This document shows positions 8,766-16,329 of a stretch of 19,999 nt of DNA, piece by piece. Made by a program: the position numbers and the translations under genes. Every line of letters starts with the position of its first letter. Positions within the stretch are counted from its first letter, which is position 1. The notes under the pieces are model-generated. The model was not told the origin of the DNA. It searched no databases and worked only from the letters and a program-made list of their open reading frames with translations. The stretch comes from JBBTDV01 sp038042605 (GTDB lineage Bacteria > Bdellovibrionota > UBA1018), in assembly GCA_964358645.1 (NCBI GenBank), contig CAYHPW010000048.1:1-19999 (forward strand), read 5' to 3'.

Positions 8766-10262
8766 CTATCTCTTGTTATCCAGCCGGTAATTCGGCGCCT
8801 CTTTTGTTATGTCAATATCGTGCGGATGGCTCTCAGCCAATCCGCTGTTTGTGATTCTGACAAATCTCGCAGTCTTCTGCAGCTGCTTGATATCAACGGA
8901 GCCGCAATAACCCATTCCGGCGCGCAGGCCACCAAGAAGCTGATGAATATTAAATGAAAGGCTGCCACGATAAGGCACTCTCCCTTCAATACCTTCAGGA
9001 ACAAGCTTGCCGACTTCGTCTATCTCACCCTGGAAATACCTGTCTTTCGAGCCATGTGCCTGTGACATTGCACCGATGCTACCCATCCCGCGGTACATCT
9101 TGTAGGAACGGCCCTGGTAAAGGATCATTTCTCCAGGAGCTTCATCAGTCCCGGCAAACAAAGCTCCAAGCATCACAGTGCCGGCACCTGCAGCAAGCGC
9201 TTTGGTTATATCGCCGCTGAACTTTACCCCACCGTCCGCTATGATTGGCACTCCAGCATTGCTGCATTCCCTCGAAGCCCTCGCCGCATGCGCGATGGCA
9301 AAAAGTTGCGGCACACCGATACCTGCGACAACTCGCGTAGTGCAAATTGAACCAGGACCTATGCCGACTTTAACTGCGTCCGCACCGGCTTCAATTAAAG
9401 CCTTGGTCCCATCGTAAGTCGCAACGTTTCCTCCAACCACTTCTATCTTGTCGCCAAATTTTTTCTTGATGTCCCTGACGGCATCTAACACGCCTCTTGA
9501 ATGGCCATGGGCGCTGTCGATAAACAGTATGTCCACACCAGCTTCGACAAGAGCGGCTATGCGTTTAGCCGACTCACCACCGACACCAACCGCGGCACCG
9601 ACTATCAACCTGCCATACTTGTCCTTGTTGGCGTGTGGATAAGCCTGACGTTTCATGATGTCCTTTATCGTGATAAGTCCCCTTAAATAGCCTGACTGAT
9701 CCACAACTGGCAGCTTCTCAACCCGATTTTCTCTCAGGATCTTCTTTGCCTGTTCAAGCGTGGTCCCTACGGGAACGGTGATTAACGGGGTTTTTGTCAT
9801 CCTGTTTTCAACGAGCTGTTCAAGATCGTCCTCGAACCTGAGATCGCGATTGGTAATAATACCGACAAGCTTAAGCCCGTGTGAATCCTTAACCACGACC
9901 GGGACCCCGGAAATTTTATACATCCTCATCAAGTTAAGCGCTTCGGAAACCTTGGCCTGCTGGCTGACTGTAACAGGATCAAGGATCATGCCCCACTCGC
10001 TCTTTTTTACTTTTTCCACTTCGAATGCTTGGTCTTTTATCGTGAAGTTCTTATGAATAACGCCCAGTCCCCCTTCCTGCGCCATGGTGATGGCGGTCTT
10101 GCTTTCAGTTACAGTATCCATGGCGGCTGAAAGCAGTGGCATTCGCAACTGGATTTTCTTGGTCAGCATTGTTTCAAGCGTAACTTGCGACGGCAATACT
10201 TCGGAATATCCCGGCAACAGCAACACATCATCAAAAGTAACTGCCTCTTCAAGAATGTTCAT
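8766..10262 (-). CDS. guaB: Inosine-5'-monophosphate dehydrogenase
   Basis: GuaB oxidises IMP to XMP with NAD+, the committed step toward GMP. The protein from the chosen start is 498 residues and begins MNILEEAVTFDDVLLLPGYS, as in the family. Two CBS domains lie at about 95-205 between barrel segments, and the active-site loop GPGSICTTRVVAG has Cys307. The frame is open to 10349, but that extension (29 extra residues) has no family resemblance and lies inside the upstream gene. The ATG at 10262 has a GGAGG site 9 nt upstream. The gene overlaps the end of the upstream carbonic-anhydrase-like gene by 14 bp. Confidence 0.97.
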   Translation of the reverse strand: MNILEEAVTFDDVLLLPGYSEVLPSQVTLETMLTKKIQLRMPLLSAAMDTVTESKTAITMAQEGGLGVIHKNFTIKDQAFEVEKVKKSEWGMILDPVTVSQQAKVSEALNLMRMYKISGVPVVVKDSHGLKLVGIITNRDLRFEDDLEQLVENRMTKTPLITVPVGTTLEQAKKILRENRVEKLPVVDQSGYLRGLITIKDIMKRQAYPHANKDKYGRLIVGAAVGVGGESAKRIAALVEAGVDILFIDSAHGHSRGVLDAVRDIKKKFGDKIEVVGGNVATYDGTKALIEAGADAVKVGIGPGSICTTRVVAGIGVPQLFAIAHAARASRECSNAGVPIIADGGVKFSGDITKALAAGAGTVMLGALFAGTDEAPGEMILYQGRSYKMYRGMGSIGAMSQAHGSKDRYFQGEIDEVGKLVPEGIEGRVPYRGSLSFNIHQLLGGLRAGMGYCGSVDIKQLQKTARFVRITNSGLAESHPHDIDITKEAPNYRLDNKR

Positions 10263-10824
10263 CCGAGAAATCCTCCAAATCTGTTTTGTCATCCCCAAGG
10301 CGACTAGGCCCATGGACATAACAATAGTACTCCATGGCATCCTCGACATAGTTAGCTGCGCTTTTCTTTAAAAAAGCAAGCTCTTCATCCGTCAGTGGTC
10401 TAACGACTTTAGCTGGAGCCCCAAAAATCAGCTGGCCGTTAGGCACTTTGCTCCCTTTCGTTACCAATGCACCGGCGCCTATCATACAGTCATCGCCTAT
10501 CTCGGCGTCATCCATCACTATCGCGCCCATTCCTATGAGCACCCGGTTACCGATAGTGCAACCATGTAAAGTGACCCGGTGACCCACGGTGACATCGTCA
10601 CCGATCCTGAGCGGGCTTACCTTTCTTGTCACATGAAGCATCGAATGATCCTGGATATTAGTCCTCCCACCAATCTTAATATTGTGGACGTCTCCGCGAA
10701 TCACACACTGAAACCACACGCTGGAGTGCGCTCCAATCTCAACATCACCTATGATATCGGCCGAAGGCGCCACGAATGTGGTTTCGTGGATTTTAGGCAA
10801 AATATTATGGTGCGGAATTATCAT
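10249..10824 (-). CDS. Gamma-class carbonic anhydrase family protein (left-handed beta-helix)
   Basis: The 191-residue product shows repeated hexapeptides of a left-handed beta-helix (for example IIGDVEIGAHSSVW, CTIGNRVLIGMGAIV). It also has the family's three metal-ligand histidines: H64 in SMLHV, and H82 and H87 in VGHRVTLHG. It matches the YrdA/PaaY type of gamma carbonic anhydrase-like protein, which binds zinc or iron; many members have weak or unproven carbonic anhydrase activity. The C-terminal helix (TDEELAFLKKSAANYVEDAM) is typical. The start has a perfect AAGGAGG site at 10831-10837 and overlaps the miaB stop as ATGA. The last 14 bp overlap guaB. Confidence 0.9.
   Translation of the reverse strand: MIIPHHNILPKIHETTFVAPSADIIGDVEIGAHSSVWFQCVIRGDVHNIKIGGRTNIQDHSMLHVTRKVSPLRIGDDVTVGHRVTLHGCTIGNRVLIGMGAIVMDDAEIGDDCMIGAGALVTKGSKVPNGQLIFGAPAKVVRPLTDEELAFLKKSAANYVEDAMEYYCYVHGPSRLGDDKTDLEDFSDEHS
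10272..10276 (-). promoter_or_regulatory. Ribosome binding site deciding the guaB start
   Basis: GGAGG on the minus strand is 9 nt before the ATG at 10262 and lies within the last codons of the upstream gene. It supports the 498-residue GuaB rather than the longer open frame starting at 10349. Confidence 0.75.
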
Positions 10825-12194
10825 TTCAAGCCTCCTTGTAATTCACCATATAATGAAAGGCTTGTTGATCCGGTAATTTTAACATTAACAAAACTGCCAC
10901 CCAGTTTGCTTGCATGGTCAGCGGGGAAATTTACCACGCGGTTGCAGCTGGTTCTTCCTGTCCAAACGCTCACGCCTGGGCTGGGACCATTGAGGAGATT
11001 TTGATTTTTGGCAGCACCTTCCACAAGAATCTCCATAACCTTTCCCACCCTCGATGCATAGCGTTTCCCAGCTATTTTAAGCTGGCGGTGCAAAACAGTA
11101 TTTAGCCGCTCCTTTTTTGTTTTTTCTGAGACATCATCCTGCATCTTGGCTGCTTTGGTGCCTGGCCTTGCCGAATAGGCAAAAGCAAATATATTATCAA
11201 ACTCAACTCGATCTATAAGCGCTAGAGTTGCATCGAAGTCCTCTTGGGCTTCCGAAGGAAATCCAACGATAATATCAGTCGACAACCCCACATCAGGGCA
11301 AATACTGCGAAGAGTGTCGATTTTTGTAATAAAACTCCAGATGTCGTGATGCCGGCCCATTTTTCGTAATACCGAGTCCGATCCGCTCTGCACCGGGAGA
11401 TGAAGGTGCGAAGCAAGCCTCGAAACGCCTCCGTTTTCCGGTGTATTAAAACACCGTATCAGCTCTTCACTAAAATCAAGCGGATGGCTTGAGGTAAAAC
11501 GGATGCGCCTGAGCGACAGGCAGCGGGGATCAGTGTCGATCGCGCGCAAAAGTGCCGGAAATTGTCCCTTGCCGTAAGAATTCACGTTTTGTCCGAGTAG
11601 AGTCACTTCCTTAACGCCCAAACTTACAAGCCGTCCGATATCGCCTACTATTTCCTCAATGGACCTCGATTTCTCACGGCCTCTTGTGAAAGGGACCACG
11701 CAATAAGTGCAGAATTTATCACAGCCCTTCATTATGTTCACAAACGCCTGAGCCTTCTTTGCATAGATTTTAGTCTCGGTTGAATAATCCATTGATTTAT
11801 CAAATTCGGTCAAAGCTATGTGACGCTCTCCGCTTACCACTCTGTTGATTATCTCAGGCAAGCTATCGATCGCATCCGTACCGAATACGAAGTCAAGATA
11901 AGGCGCCCTCTTAAACAAATTTCCCTTGTCAAACTGCCCCACACAGCCGCCAATACCTATAAACGGCCCATGTGCGCGCCCCTTCTTTAAATCCTGAAGC
12001 TCACCCAATGCTGAGACAGCCTTGTGGACAGCCTTGTCGCGAACAGTGCATCCATTGACGATGATAAGATCAGCCTTCGACACCTCCGCGGCAAGCTGCA
12101 TACCTTGTTCGGATAGAATCGCGGCAATCCTTTCGGAATCAGAAACATTCATCTGGCAACCGAATGTCTTGATAAAAAAACTCTTGATGACCAT
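10821..12194 (-). CDS. miaB: tRNA-2-methylthio-N6-dimethylallyladenosine synthase MiaB
   Basis: MiaB is a radical-SAM methylthiotransferase that adds the 2-methylthio group to i6A37 in tRNAs reading U-starting codons. The 457-residue protein has the three cysteines of the N-terminal auxiliary cluster: C13 in KTFGCQMN, C49 in NGCTVR and C84 in GGCVGQ. It also has the radical-SAM cluster CDKFCTYC (C158, C162, C165), followed by VVPFTRGREKSR. A TRAM-type RNA-binding segment forms the C-terminus. KTFGCQMN and the post-cluster motif point to MiaB rather than RimO or MtaB. It starts 11 bp after the kinase-like gene. The purine-rich GGGGAG lies directly against the ATG, so initiation may be weak and coupled. 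Confidence 0.95.
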   Translation of the reverse strand: MVIKSFFIKTFGCQMNVSDSERIAAILSEQGMQLAAEVSKADLIIVNGCTVRDKAVHKAVSALGELQDLKKGRAHGPFIGIGGCVGQFDKGNLFKRAPYLDFVFGTDAIDSLPEIINRVVSGERHIALTEFDKSMDYSTETKIYAKKAQAFVNIMKGCDKFCTYCVVPFTRGREKSRSIEEIVGDIGRLVSLGVKEVTLLGQNVNSYGKGQFPALLRAIDTDPRCLSLRRIRFTSSHPLDFSEELIRCFNTPENGGVSRLASHLHLPVQSGSDSVLRKMGRHHDIWSFITKIDTLRSICPDVGLSTDIIVGFPSEAQEDFDATLALIDRVEFDNIFAFAYSARPGTKAAKMQDDVSEKTKKERLNTVLHRQLKIAGKRYASRVGKVMEILVEGAAKNQNLLNGPSPGVSVWTGRTSCNRVVNFPADHASKLGGSFVNVKITGSTSLSLYGELQGGLK

Positions 12195-12205
12195 CTCCCC
12201 GGTAC

Positions 12206-13426
12206 TTATCCCGAATTCAATGAATTCATCAACCTTCTTTGAGCTAATTTTGTCAGATCAGCAGGATCCATGCTGTCAACCGGGCAATGTGCCACGCCAA
12301 AACAGATTCTTCGTTTGAGACCACCACTGATCCTCTTCACTATCATTTGAACATCTTCAGCCTTGCAGTCATCAAGAACAATCGCCACCAGTCCCATGGA
12401 TGGCAAAGGATACACGGCATCCGTAGTGCGAAAAAGTTTCTTTTTAAATGCCGTCGACAAATGCTCCGTTCTCATGTTGGCCGGCACATCGATCAACGCG
12501 AGCGCCACCGAGCCAAGTTCATTTGAAACCATGTACGCCCTTGACTTGAGTACTTTCTGAAGGCCTTCCTCGCTTGAAAGATGCTGGAACTCAAGCGTCA
12601 GCTTTACATTCTTGCCATTACGGCGCTGGTTAACCTTTCCTTCATGAATGCGCATTATCTCATGGACTATAAGAAGTTCACCGCCAAGGCCTTCCTCTAG
12701 CCGCGAAAGAAATGATGATTCCGGCTGCAGCACTCCAGAAAAAAGCGATCCCGACGAAGCCACACCGCTTTCATAACCAGCTTTAGCCTGTGACCAGGCC
12801 TCATCCCAAGAGCGCTCCCCCCCTGAAGACAATCCCAAGCAAAACTCCACCCGGCCTGAGGTTATGCGAACTTTCAGCGACTCCGCGCGAGCCAGGACGA
12901 TTTGCAAAATCAGCTCTATGGCCCTTGAAATTTTTTGTGCATCCCCGAGAATTGGCGTTATCTGATACTCCCCGGTTATGGCTTCATTAATTTTAGTGGC
13001 AAGGCCCTTATCGCGCAGTTGAGGCTCAACGGTCTTAACCTGGGCCAAAACAAGTTTCGCAAGTTCCAGCTCCCTCAATCTTGCGTGCCACGAGCCGCTT
13101 TCTATAGCCGCCAGATCTAGCAACGCCGAAAGCGCATTATTCAAACGCTGGGCATTCCTGCGCGCCATACTAACCACATCCGGCGTAGTGAAGCCCTGCG
13201 GGATTTCCCCACCGTCCAATAGCGCAAGTGCATTTAAAACTCCCATCAACGGAGTTTTTAATTCATGTGAGATCAAAGACAACAAATTGGATTGAAAAGC
13301 ACGGAACAGTTTTTCATCCGTGGGACTGAACTCGGTTGCAGGCCGATGACCAACGGCAAACGACCTAGATATATTCTTTGAGATCCGTCGTATCTTTGAT
13401 CCTGAATTTGACAAGCCAGCCTTCAT
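12206..13426 (-). CDS. Histidine-kinase-like protein with degenerate ATPase and GGDEF-like domains
   Basis: The 406-residue soluble protein has an intact HisKA dimerisation/phosphoacceptor segment, LISHELKTPLMGV, with His54. The following ATPase-like region (about 130-285) keeps shape but not motifs. The N-box asparagine position reads ISRAIELILQIVLARAES, and the G2 region reads EGLGGELLIVHEIMRIHEG instead of a clean GTGLGL. The last 110 residues resemble a GGDEF fold, with VALALIDVP, FRTTDAVYPLPSMGLVAIVL and GVAHCPVD, but PLPSMG replaces the GGDEF signature. It is probably a regulatory or scaffold protein rather than an active kinase or cyclase. The ATG at 13426 lies inside the GcvH-like gene and has its own GGAGG. 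No ATG, GTG or TTG follows in this frame until inside the HisKA helix. No response regulator is nearby. Confidence 0.72.
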   Translation of the reverse strand: MKAGLSNSGSKIRRISKNISRSFAVGHRPATEFSPTDEKLFRAFQSNLLSLISHELKTPLMGVLNALALLDGGEIPQGFTTPDVVSMARRNAQRLNNALSALLDLAAIESGSWHARLRELELAKLVLAQVKTVEPQLRDKGLATKINEAITGEYQITPILGDAQKISRAIELILQIVLARAESLKVRITSGRVEFCLGLSSGGERSWDEAWSQAKAGYESGVASSGSLFSGVLQPESSFLSRLEEGLGGELLIVHEIMRIHEGKVNQRRNGKNVKLTLEFQHLSSEEGLQKVLKSRAYMVSNELGSVALALIDVPANMRTEHLSTAFKKKLFRTTDAVYPLPSMGLVAIVLDDCKAEDVQMIVKRISGGLKRRICFGVAHCPVDSMDPADLTKLAQRRLMNSLNSG

Positions 13427-13718
13427 CCGTAGGGTCCTCCGAAACGCGCTCCGGTTCAAAGCGGACCGCTTCATTGATCTCCTGTATGGCACCCGATGCC
13501 GGAGCTGTAACTTCGAAGCTGCCATTGGACCCTTCAAGAGTAGCTATAACATCTCCCTTGTTGAAGTCCTGCCCTTCATCAGGGAATTCAACGCTCTCGA
13601 CCGACCCGATCTGTTCTATTACAAAATCCGTCACTCCTAAGATAACAACAGTGTTCTTGAGCTCAAACCATAATCTTCCGCCTAAATATTCGCCGCCACT
13701 AGGAGCGCCATCAGACAT
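13365..13718 (-). CDS. GcvH-like protein lacking the lipoyl lysine
   Basis: The 117-residue protein aligns over most of its length with glycine cleavage H protein: VVILGVTDFVIEQIGSVESV, FNKGDVIATLE, APASGAIQEINEAV and DEGWLVKFRIKD all have clear counterparts. In true GcvH the lipoylated lysine sits in ESVKA. Here the aligned segment is EGSNG and the lysine position is Asn65, so lipoylation and a glycine cleavage role are unlikely. No gcvT or gcvP is present. The ATG at 13718 has a GGGGGA stretch upstream; a TTG at 13772 is a poorer alternative. It heads the long minus-strand run, overlaps the kinase-like gene by 62 bp, and shares the presumed transcript with lipB at the far end. It may act as a signalling or scaffold domain. 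Confidence 0.8.
   Translation of the reverse strand: MSDGAPSGGEYLGGRLWFELKNTVVILGVTDFVIEQIGSVESVEFPDEGQDFNKGDVIATLEGSNGSFEVTAPASGAIQEINEAVRFEPERVSEDPTDEGWLVKFRIKDTTDLKEYI
13436..13440 (-). promoter_or_regulatory. Internal ribosome binding site for the kinase-like gene
   Basis: GGAGG lies within the coding sequence of the GcvH-like gene, 9 nt before the ATG at 13426. It is the only good initiation signal for the kinase frame and implies a 62-bp overlap of two reading frames. Confidence 0.65.
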
Positions 13719-13859
13719 TAAACAATCCCCCAAACCGAGATGAATACTGCCATGAACATCATGAAGGGGCAAGCAGCATACTTTTTGAAAGCAAGACCAA
13801 CCGGCTAAATTAATATGCTTGATAACACAATAAGCTTATCTTCATCATATTAAATGCCC

Positions 13860-13920
13860 AAGCAGCGACAGGGATAAAACGGTATTGTACCCCCTCACCG
13901 CTAAAATTCCTGTCGCGCTT
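13860..13920 (-). promoter_or_regulatory. Large imperfect stem-loop between genes
   Basis: Arms 13860-13872 (AAGC, one bulged A, GCGACAGG) and 13909-13920 (CCTGTCGC, GCTT) pair over 12 bp. The 36-nt interior contains a further CGGT/ACCG stem. The element lies 17 nt past the stop of the beta-barrel gene and about 140 nt before the GcvH-like start, both on the minus strand. It has no T-run, so it is not a textbook terminator. It could be a 3' stabilising structure, a Rho-linked end, or part of the leader of the long operon. Confidence 0.45.
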
Positions 13921-13936
13921 GATGGCCGAACATTCA

Positions 13937-15283
13937 TTACAAAAATCTAAGGAACGGGAGAGGGAAGCCTATGGTGGCACCAAGGCTCCGCGAATAAAAT
14001 TTCTGGGAATTAATCGTTTCACTCCATGAAATGTAATTAAACTCGCCGAAAATCCTACCTGATCCCCACCGAAGCCATGTGTTGTAATACGCCTTTCCAG
14101 AAATTTCCGGATAAAGAAAACCACCGAAAGACAGATTATAACCAGGCTTAAAAAAATCTGTCACTATAACTTCGGCTCCTTGAGGTAAACCAAAAAGGAA
14201 ATAGTACTGTTCTTGCGAACGAAAACCTATCGCATGAAAACCAACCATCAGATTCAAAGCCAATCTTCTGTCAATCGTACGTATGTATTCAGTGTTAAGA
14301 TACAAACCGAAGTCTGTGATTATCTGCTTGTTTACGGTAGTTGCATCGAATATCACGAACCGCATCGCTTCCGTGACAAAGTAAGAAAGATAAACCGTGG
14401 GCATCAACACCCAGTTCGTCACATCCACACCGTCGCCGGTAAATGTGAAAGAATATGGCCCAACACCAAGACCCACGGATCCATAATAAAGACGCGCGGG
14501 CAATCTGTAGTTGAGAGTCACCTCATTTGTTCCAGCTTTAAAACTTATTCGGCCTGGAGCCCATTGCGCTCGGATCGGCCAAAGCGAAACAAGTGTTGAT
14601 TCGGTTTTAACACCCCCGATTTCTATGTCCTGACCGACATTATCCCAATAAACCAGAAGCTCAAGACTACCGGCCCTGTAATCTGAGCCTTCGACTCCAA
14701 CAAGTCTGCAACCTACATAGGCCCACTCATCCTGTCTGAAACTCTGTGATTCTGCGGATAAACCAAACCGAGAACAACTGGCGTCAAAGAAAACCCGTGG
14801 GGTGTCATAATTTTGGCGGGGAGAAAAATGAATATTCAATTTCCCGGCTATTTCACGACCATCACGCCGCACAGAAAGCGTAACAGGATTTTTTTCGCCA
14901 GAAATCAATGCAATCGGAAACAGTCCGGAGCCGCCTCCATCCATAATAGCCAAAGGTTGCGAAAAGCCAGCATTAGAAACCATCCCACCACTTACATTCT
15001 CAGCTCTGACTACAAGTCTTGCCCGAGGAAGCACAAGAACATCAGCAACCCTGACCCATTGAAAACTTAAAGGTTCAAGCTCCACCTTAACCCCAGGTAT
15101 CGGTGCACCAACCCAGTCAATCTTAAAATCATCAACCACAAAATCAGTAGGCGCAAATGCCGTTGGAACTGATTCAGACAAAACCTCATGTGCTAAATTG
15201 ACCGGAAGCGGGAGTATGTACGCAAAAGCCCCGGTAGGCACCAATAGTCCGCAGAAAACAGCGATAACGAACAACTTTGACAT
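13937..15283 (-). CDS. Secreted, probable outer-membrane beta-barrel protein, unknown family
   Basis: From the ATG at 15283 (GAGG four bases upstream) the product is 448 residues with a clear signal peptide (MSKLFVIAVFCGLLVPTGAFA, cleavage about residue 21). The frame is open to 15325, but that extension has no ribosome site and would bury the signal. Residues about 22-255 are beta-rich and contain two cysteines, C170 and C192, that could form a disulfide. Residues about 260-448 alternate polar and aromatic/hydrophobic residues in several strands (LYYGSVGLGVGPYSFTF, YNLSFGGFLYPEISG, RIFGEFNYISW) and end in FLRFL, as expected for an outer-membrane barrel. I do not recognise the family. It is separated by 218 bp from the downstream operon and divergent from the transporter gene. 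Confidence 0.65.
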   Translation of the reverse strand: MSKLFVIAVFCGLLVPTGAFAYILPLPVNLAHEVLSESVPTAFAPTDFVVDDFKIDWVGAPIPGVKVELEPLSFQWVRVADVLVLPRARLVVRAENVSGGMVSNAGFSQPLAIMDGGGSGLFPIALISGEKNPVTLSVRRDGREIAGKLNIHFSPRQNYDTPRVFFDASCSRFGLSAESQSFRQDEWAYVGCRLVGVEGSDYRAGSLELLVYWDNVGQDIEIGGVKTESTLVSLWPIRAQWAPGRISFKAGTNEVTLNYRLPARLYYGSVGLGVGPYSFTFTGDGVDVTNWVLMPTVYLSYFVTEAMRFVIFDATTVNKQIITDFGLYLNTEYIRTIDRRLALNLMVGFHAIGFRSQEQYYFLFGLPQGAEVIVTDFFKPGYNLSFGGFLYPEISGKAYYNTWLRWGSGRIFGEFNYISWSETINSQKFYSRSLGATIGFPLPFLRFL

Positions 15284-15412
15284 AATTCCTCGTTGAGTCA
15301 AAAAAACATAGGAAGTCAGCATCATTATTAATAGAATAATAAGAACTGAAAGCTTTTGATAGTGAAGGAGAAATTTTTTCGCTAAACTAGATTAAGAGAA
15401 CTTTGTAAAACT
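15284..15412. promoter_or_regulatory. Divergent intergenic region
   Basis: This AT-rich 129-bp gap separates the minus-strand barrel gene and the plus-strand transporter gene, so it should contain promoters for both. Stretches such as TTATTATTCTATTAATAA on the minus strand and TTGATA near 15355 on the plus strand are promoter-like, but none shows both boxes at good spacing. I therefore call only the region. Confidence 0.4.
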
Positions 15413-16324
15413 ATGGTTAAGAAAGCACCCAACCCGCTATTGATAGTAGGCGCGTTAATTCTTATTCAAGTTCTGTTCGGCGTTAATTACGTCGTTTCAA
15501 AAGTTGTAGTTGACGCCTTCCCGCCATTATTGTGGGCAAGCGCGAGAATAATAATTTCATCCGTCATAATGGTGGCGATCGCGATTTTCTGCAAGCGCCC
15601 ACATCCAACGGGTGGGTGGAATTTTTTTGGCCCGCTGATCATCTTCTCCCTGCTCGGGATCATAATTAACCAATCTTCTTTTCTGGTCGGCTTACACTAT
15701 ACCTCAGCCAGCAACAGCGCGATTTTAAATACACTGATCCCGGTTTTCACGCTGCTTATCGTAACCATAGCTGGATACGAACCCACCACCCCCAAACGAA
15801 TAACCGGATTTATTATTTCCTTCATCGGCGTACTGGTTTTAAGGAAGGTTGAACAACTTTCACTATCCGACGCGACTTTGATCGGTGATTTATTAACCAT
15901 ATTGAATTGCCTGAGTTACGGTTTCTTTCTCGCATTCAGTAAGAACTTTCTCGAAAGAAACGACAGGATATGGACCACAACCTGGCTATTCCTTTATGGC
16001 AGCGTAGGGCTTACAGCACTAGCCACACCGCAATGGCTGACTTTTAAAATGCCAGTAATCACACCGCTGCTTACAGGATGCATGATATTCGGGATACTCG
16101 GCGCTACGCTATTGACATACTTTCTTAACTTCTGGACGCTGGCGCACACAAAATCATCTTCAGTGGCGATTTTCATTTATCTGCAACCCGTTGTGGCAAG
16201 CGCCCTTGCATGGTCTTGGTTTGGTGAAACCATAACCTTCAGGACGGCGTTATCAAGCTTGTTGATATTTGCCGGGGTCGTACTCGTTCTCATCAGCTCA
16301 GGCGAGCAAGAGGAAACACCCTAG
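15413..16324 (+). CDS. EamA/DMT superfamily transporter
   Basis: The 303-residue protein has about ten hydrophobic helices arranged as two EamA repeats, the layout of drug/metabolite inner-membrane transporters. The first repeat begins LIQVLFGVNYVVSKVVVDAF, with family-like SASNSAILNTLIPVFTLLI. The second ends with SVAIFIYLQPVVASALAWSW, FGETIT and a final helix. Members export amino acids, nucleosides or other metabolites, but the substrate cannot be read from sequence. The ATG has no strong ribosome site. The next gene starts 5 bp after its stop, so the two are likely co-transcribed. Confidence 0.88.
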   Translation: MVKKAPNPLLIVGALILIQVLFGVNYVVSKVVVDAFPPLLWASARIIISSVIMVAIAIFCKRPHPTGGWNFFGPLIIFSLLGIIINQSSFLVGLHYTSASNSAILNTLIPVFTLLIVTIAGYEPTTPKRITGFIISFIGVLVLRKVEQLSLSDATLIGDLLTILNCLSYGFFLAFSKNFLERNDRIWTTTWLFLYGSVGLTALATPQWLTFKMPVITPLLTGCMIFGILGATLLTYFLNFWTLAHTKSSSVAIFIYLQPVVASALAWSWFGETITFRTALSSLLIFAGVVLVLISSGEQEETP

Positions 16325-16329
16325 AAGAA

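Noticed and set aside
10263..10349. 29-residue N-terminal extension of GuaB
   Set aside because: It lies inside the upstream gene, lacks a ribosome site, and IMP dehydrogenases begin near MNILEEAVTFDD.
10821..12194. RimO or MtaB instead of MiaB
   Set aside because: KTFGCQMN and VVPFTRGREKSR after the CxxxCxxC cluster fit MiaB best.
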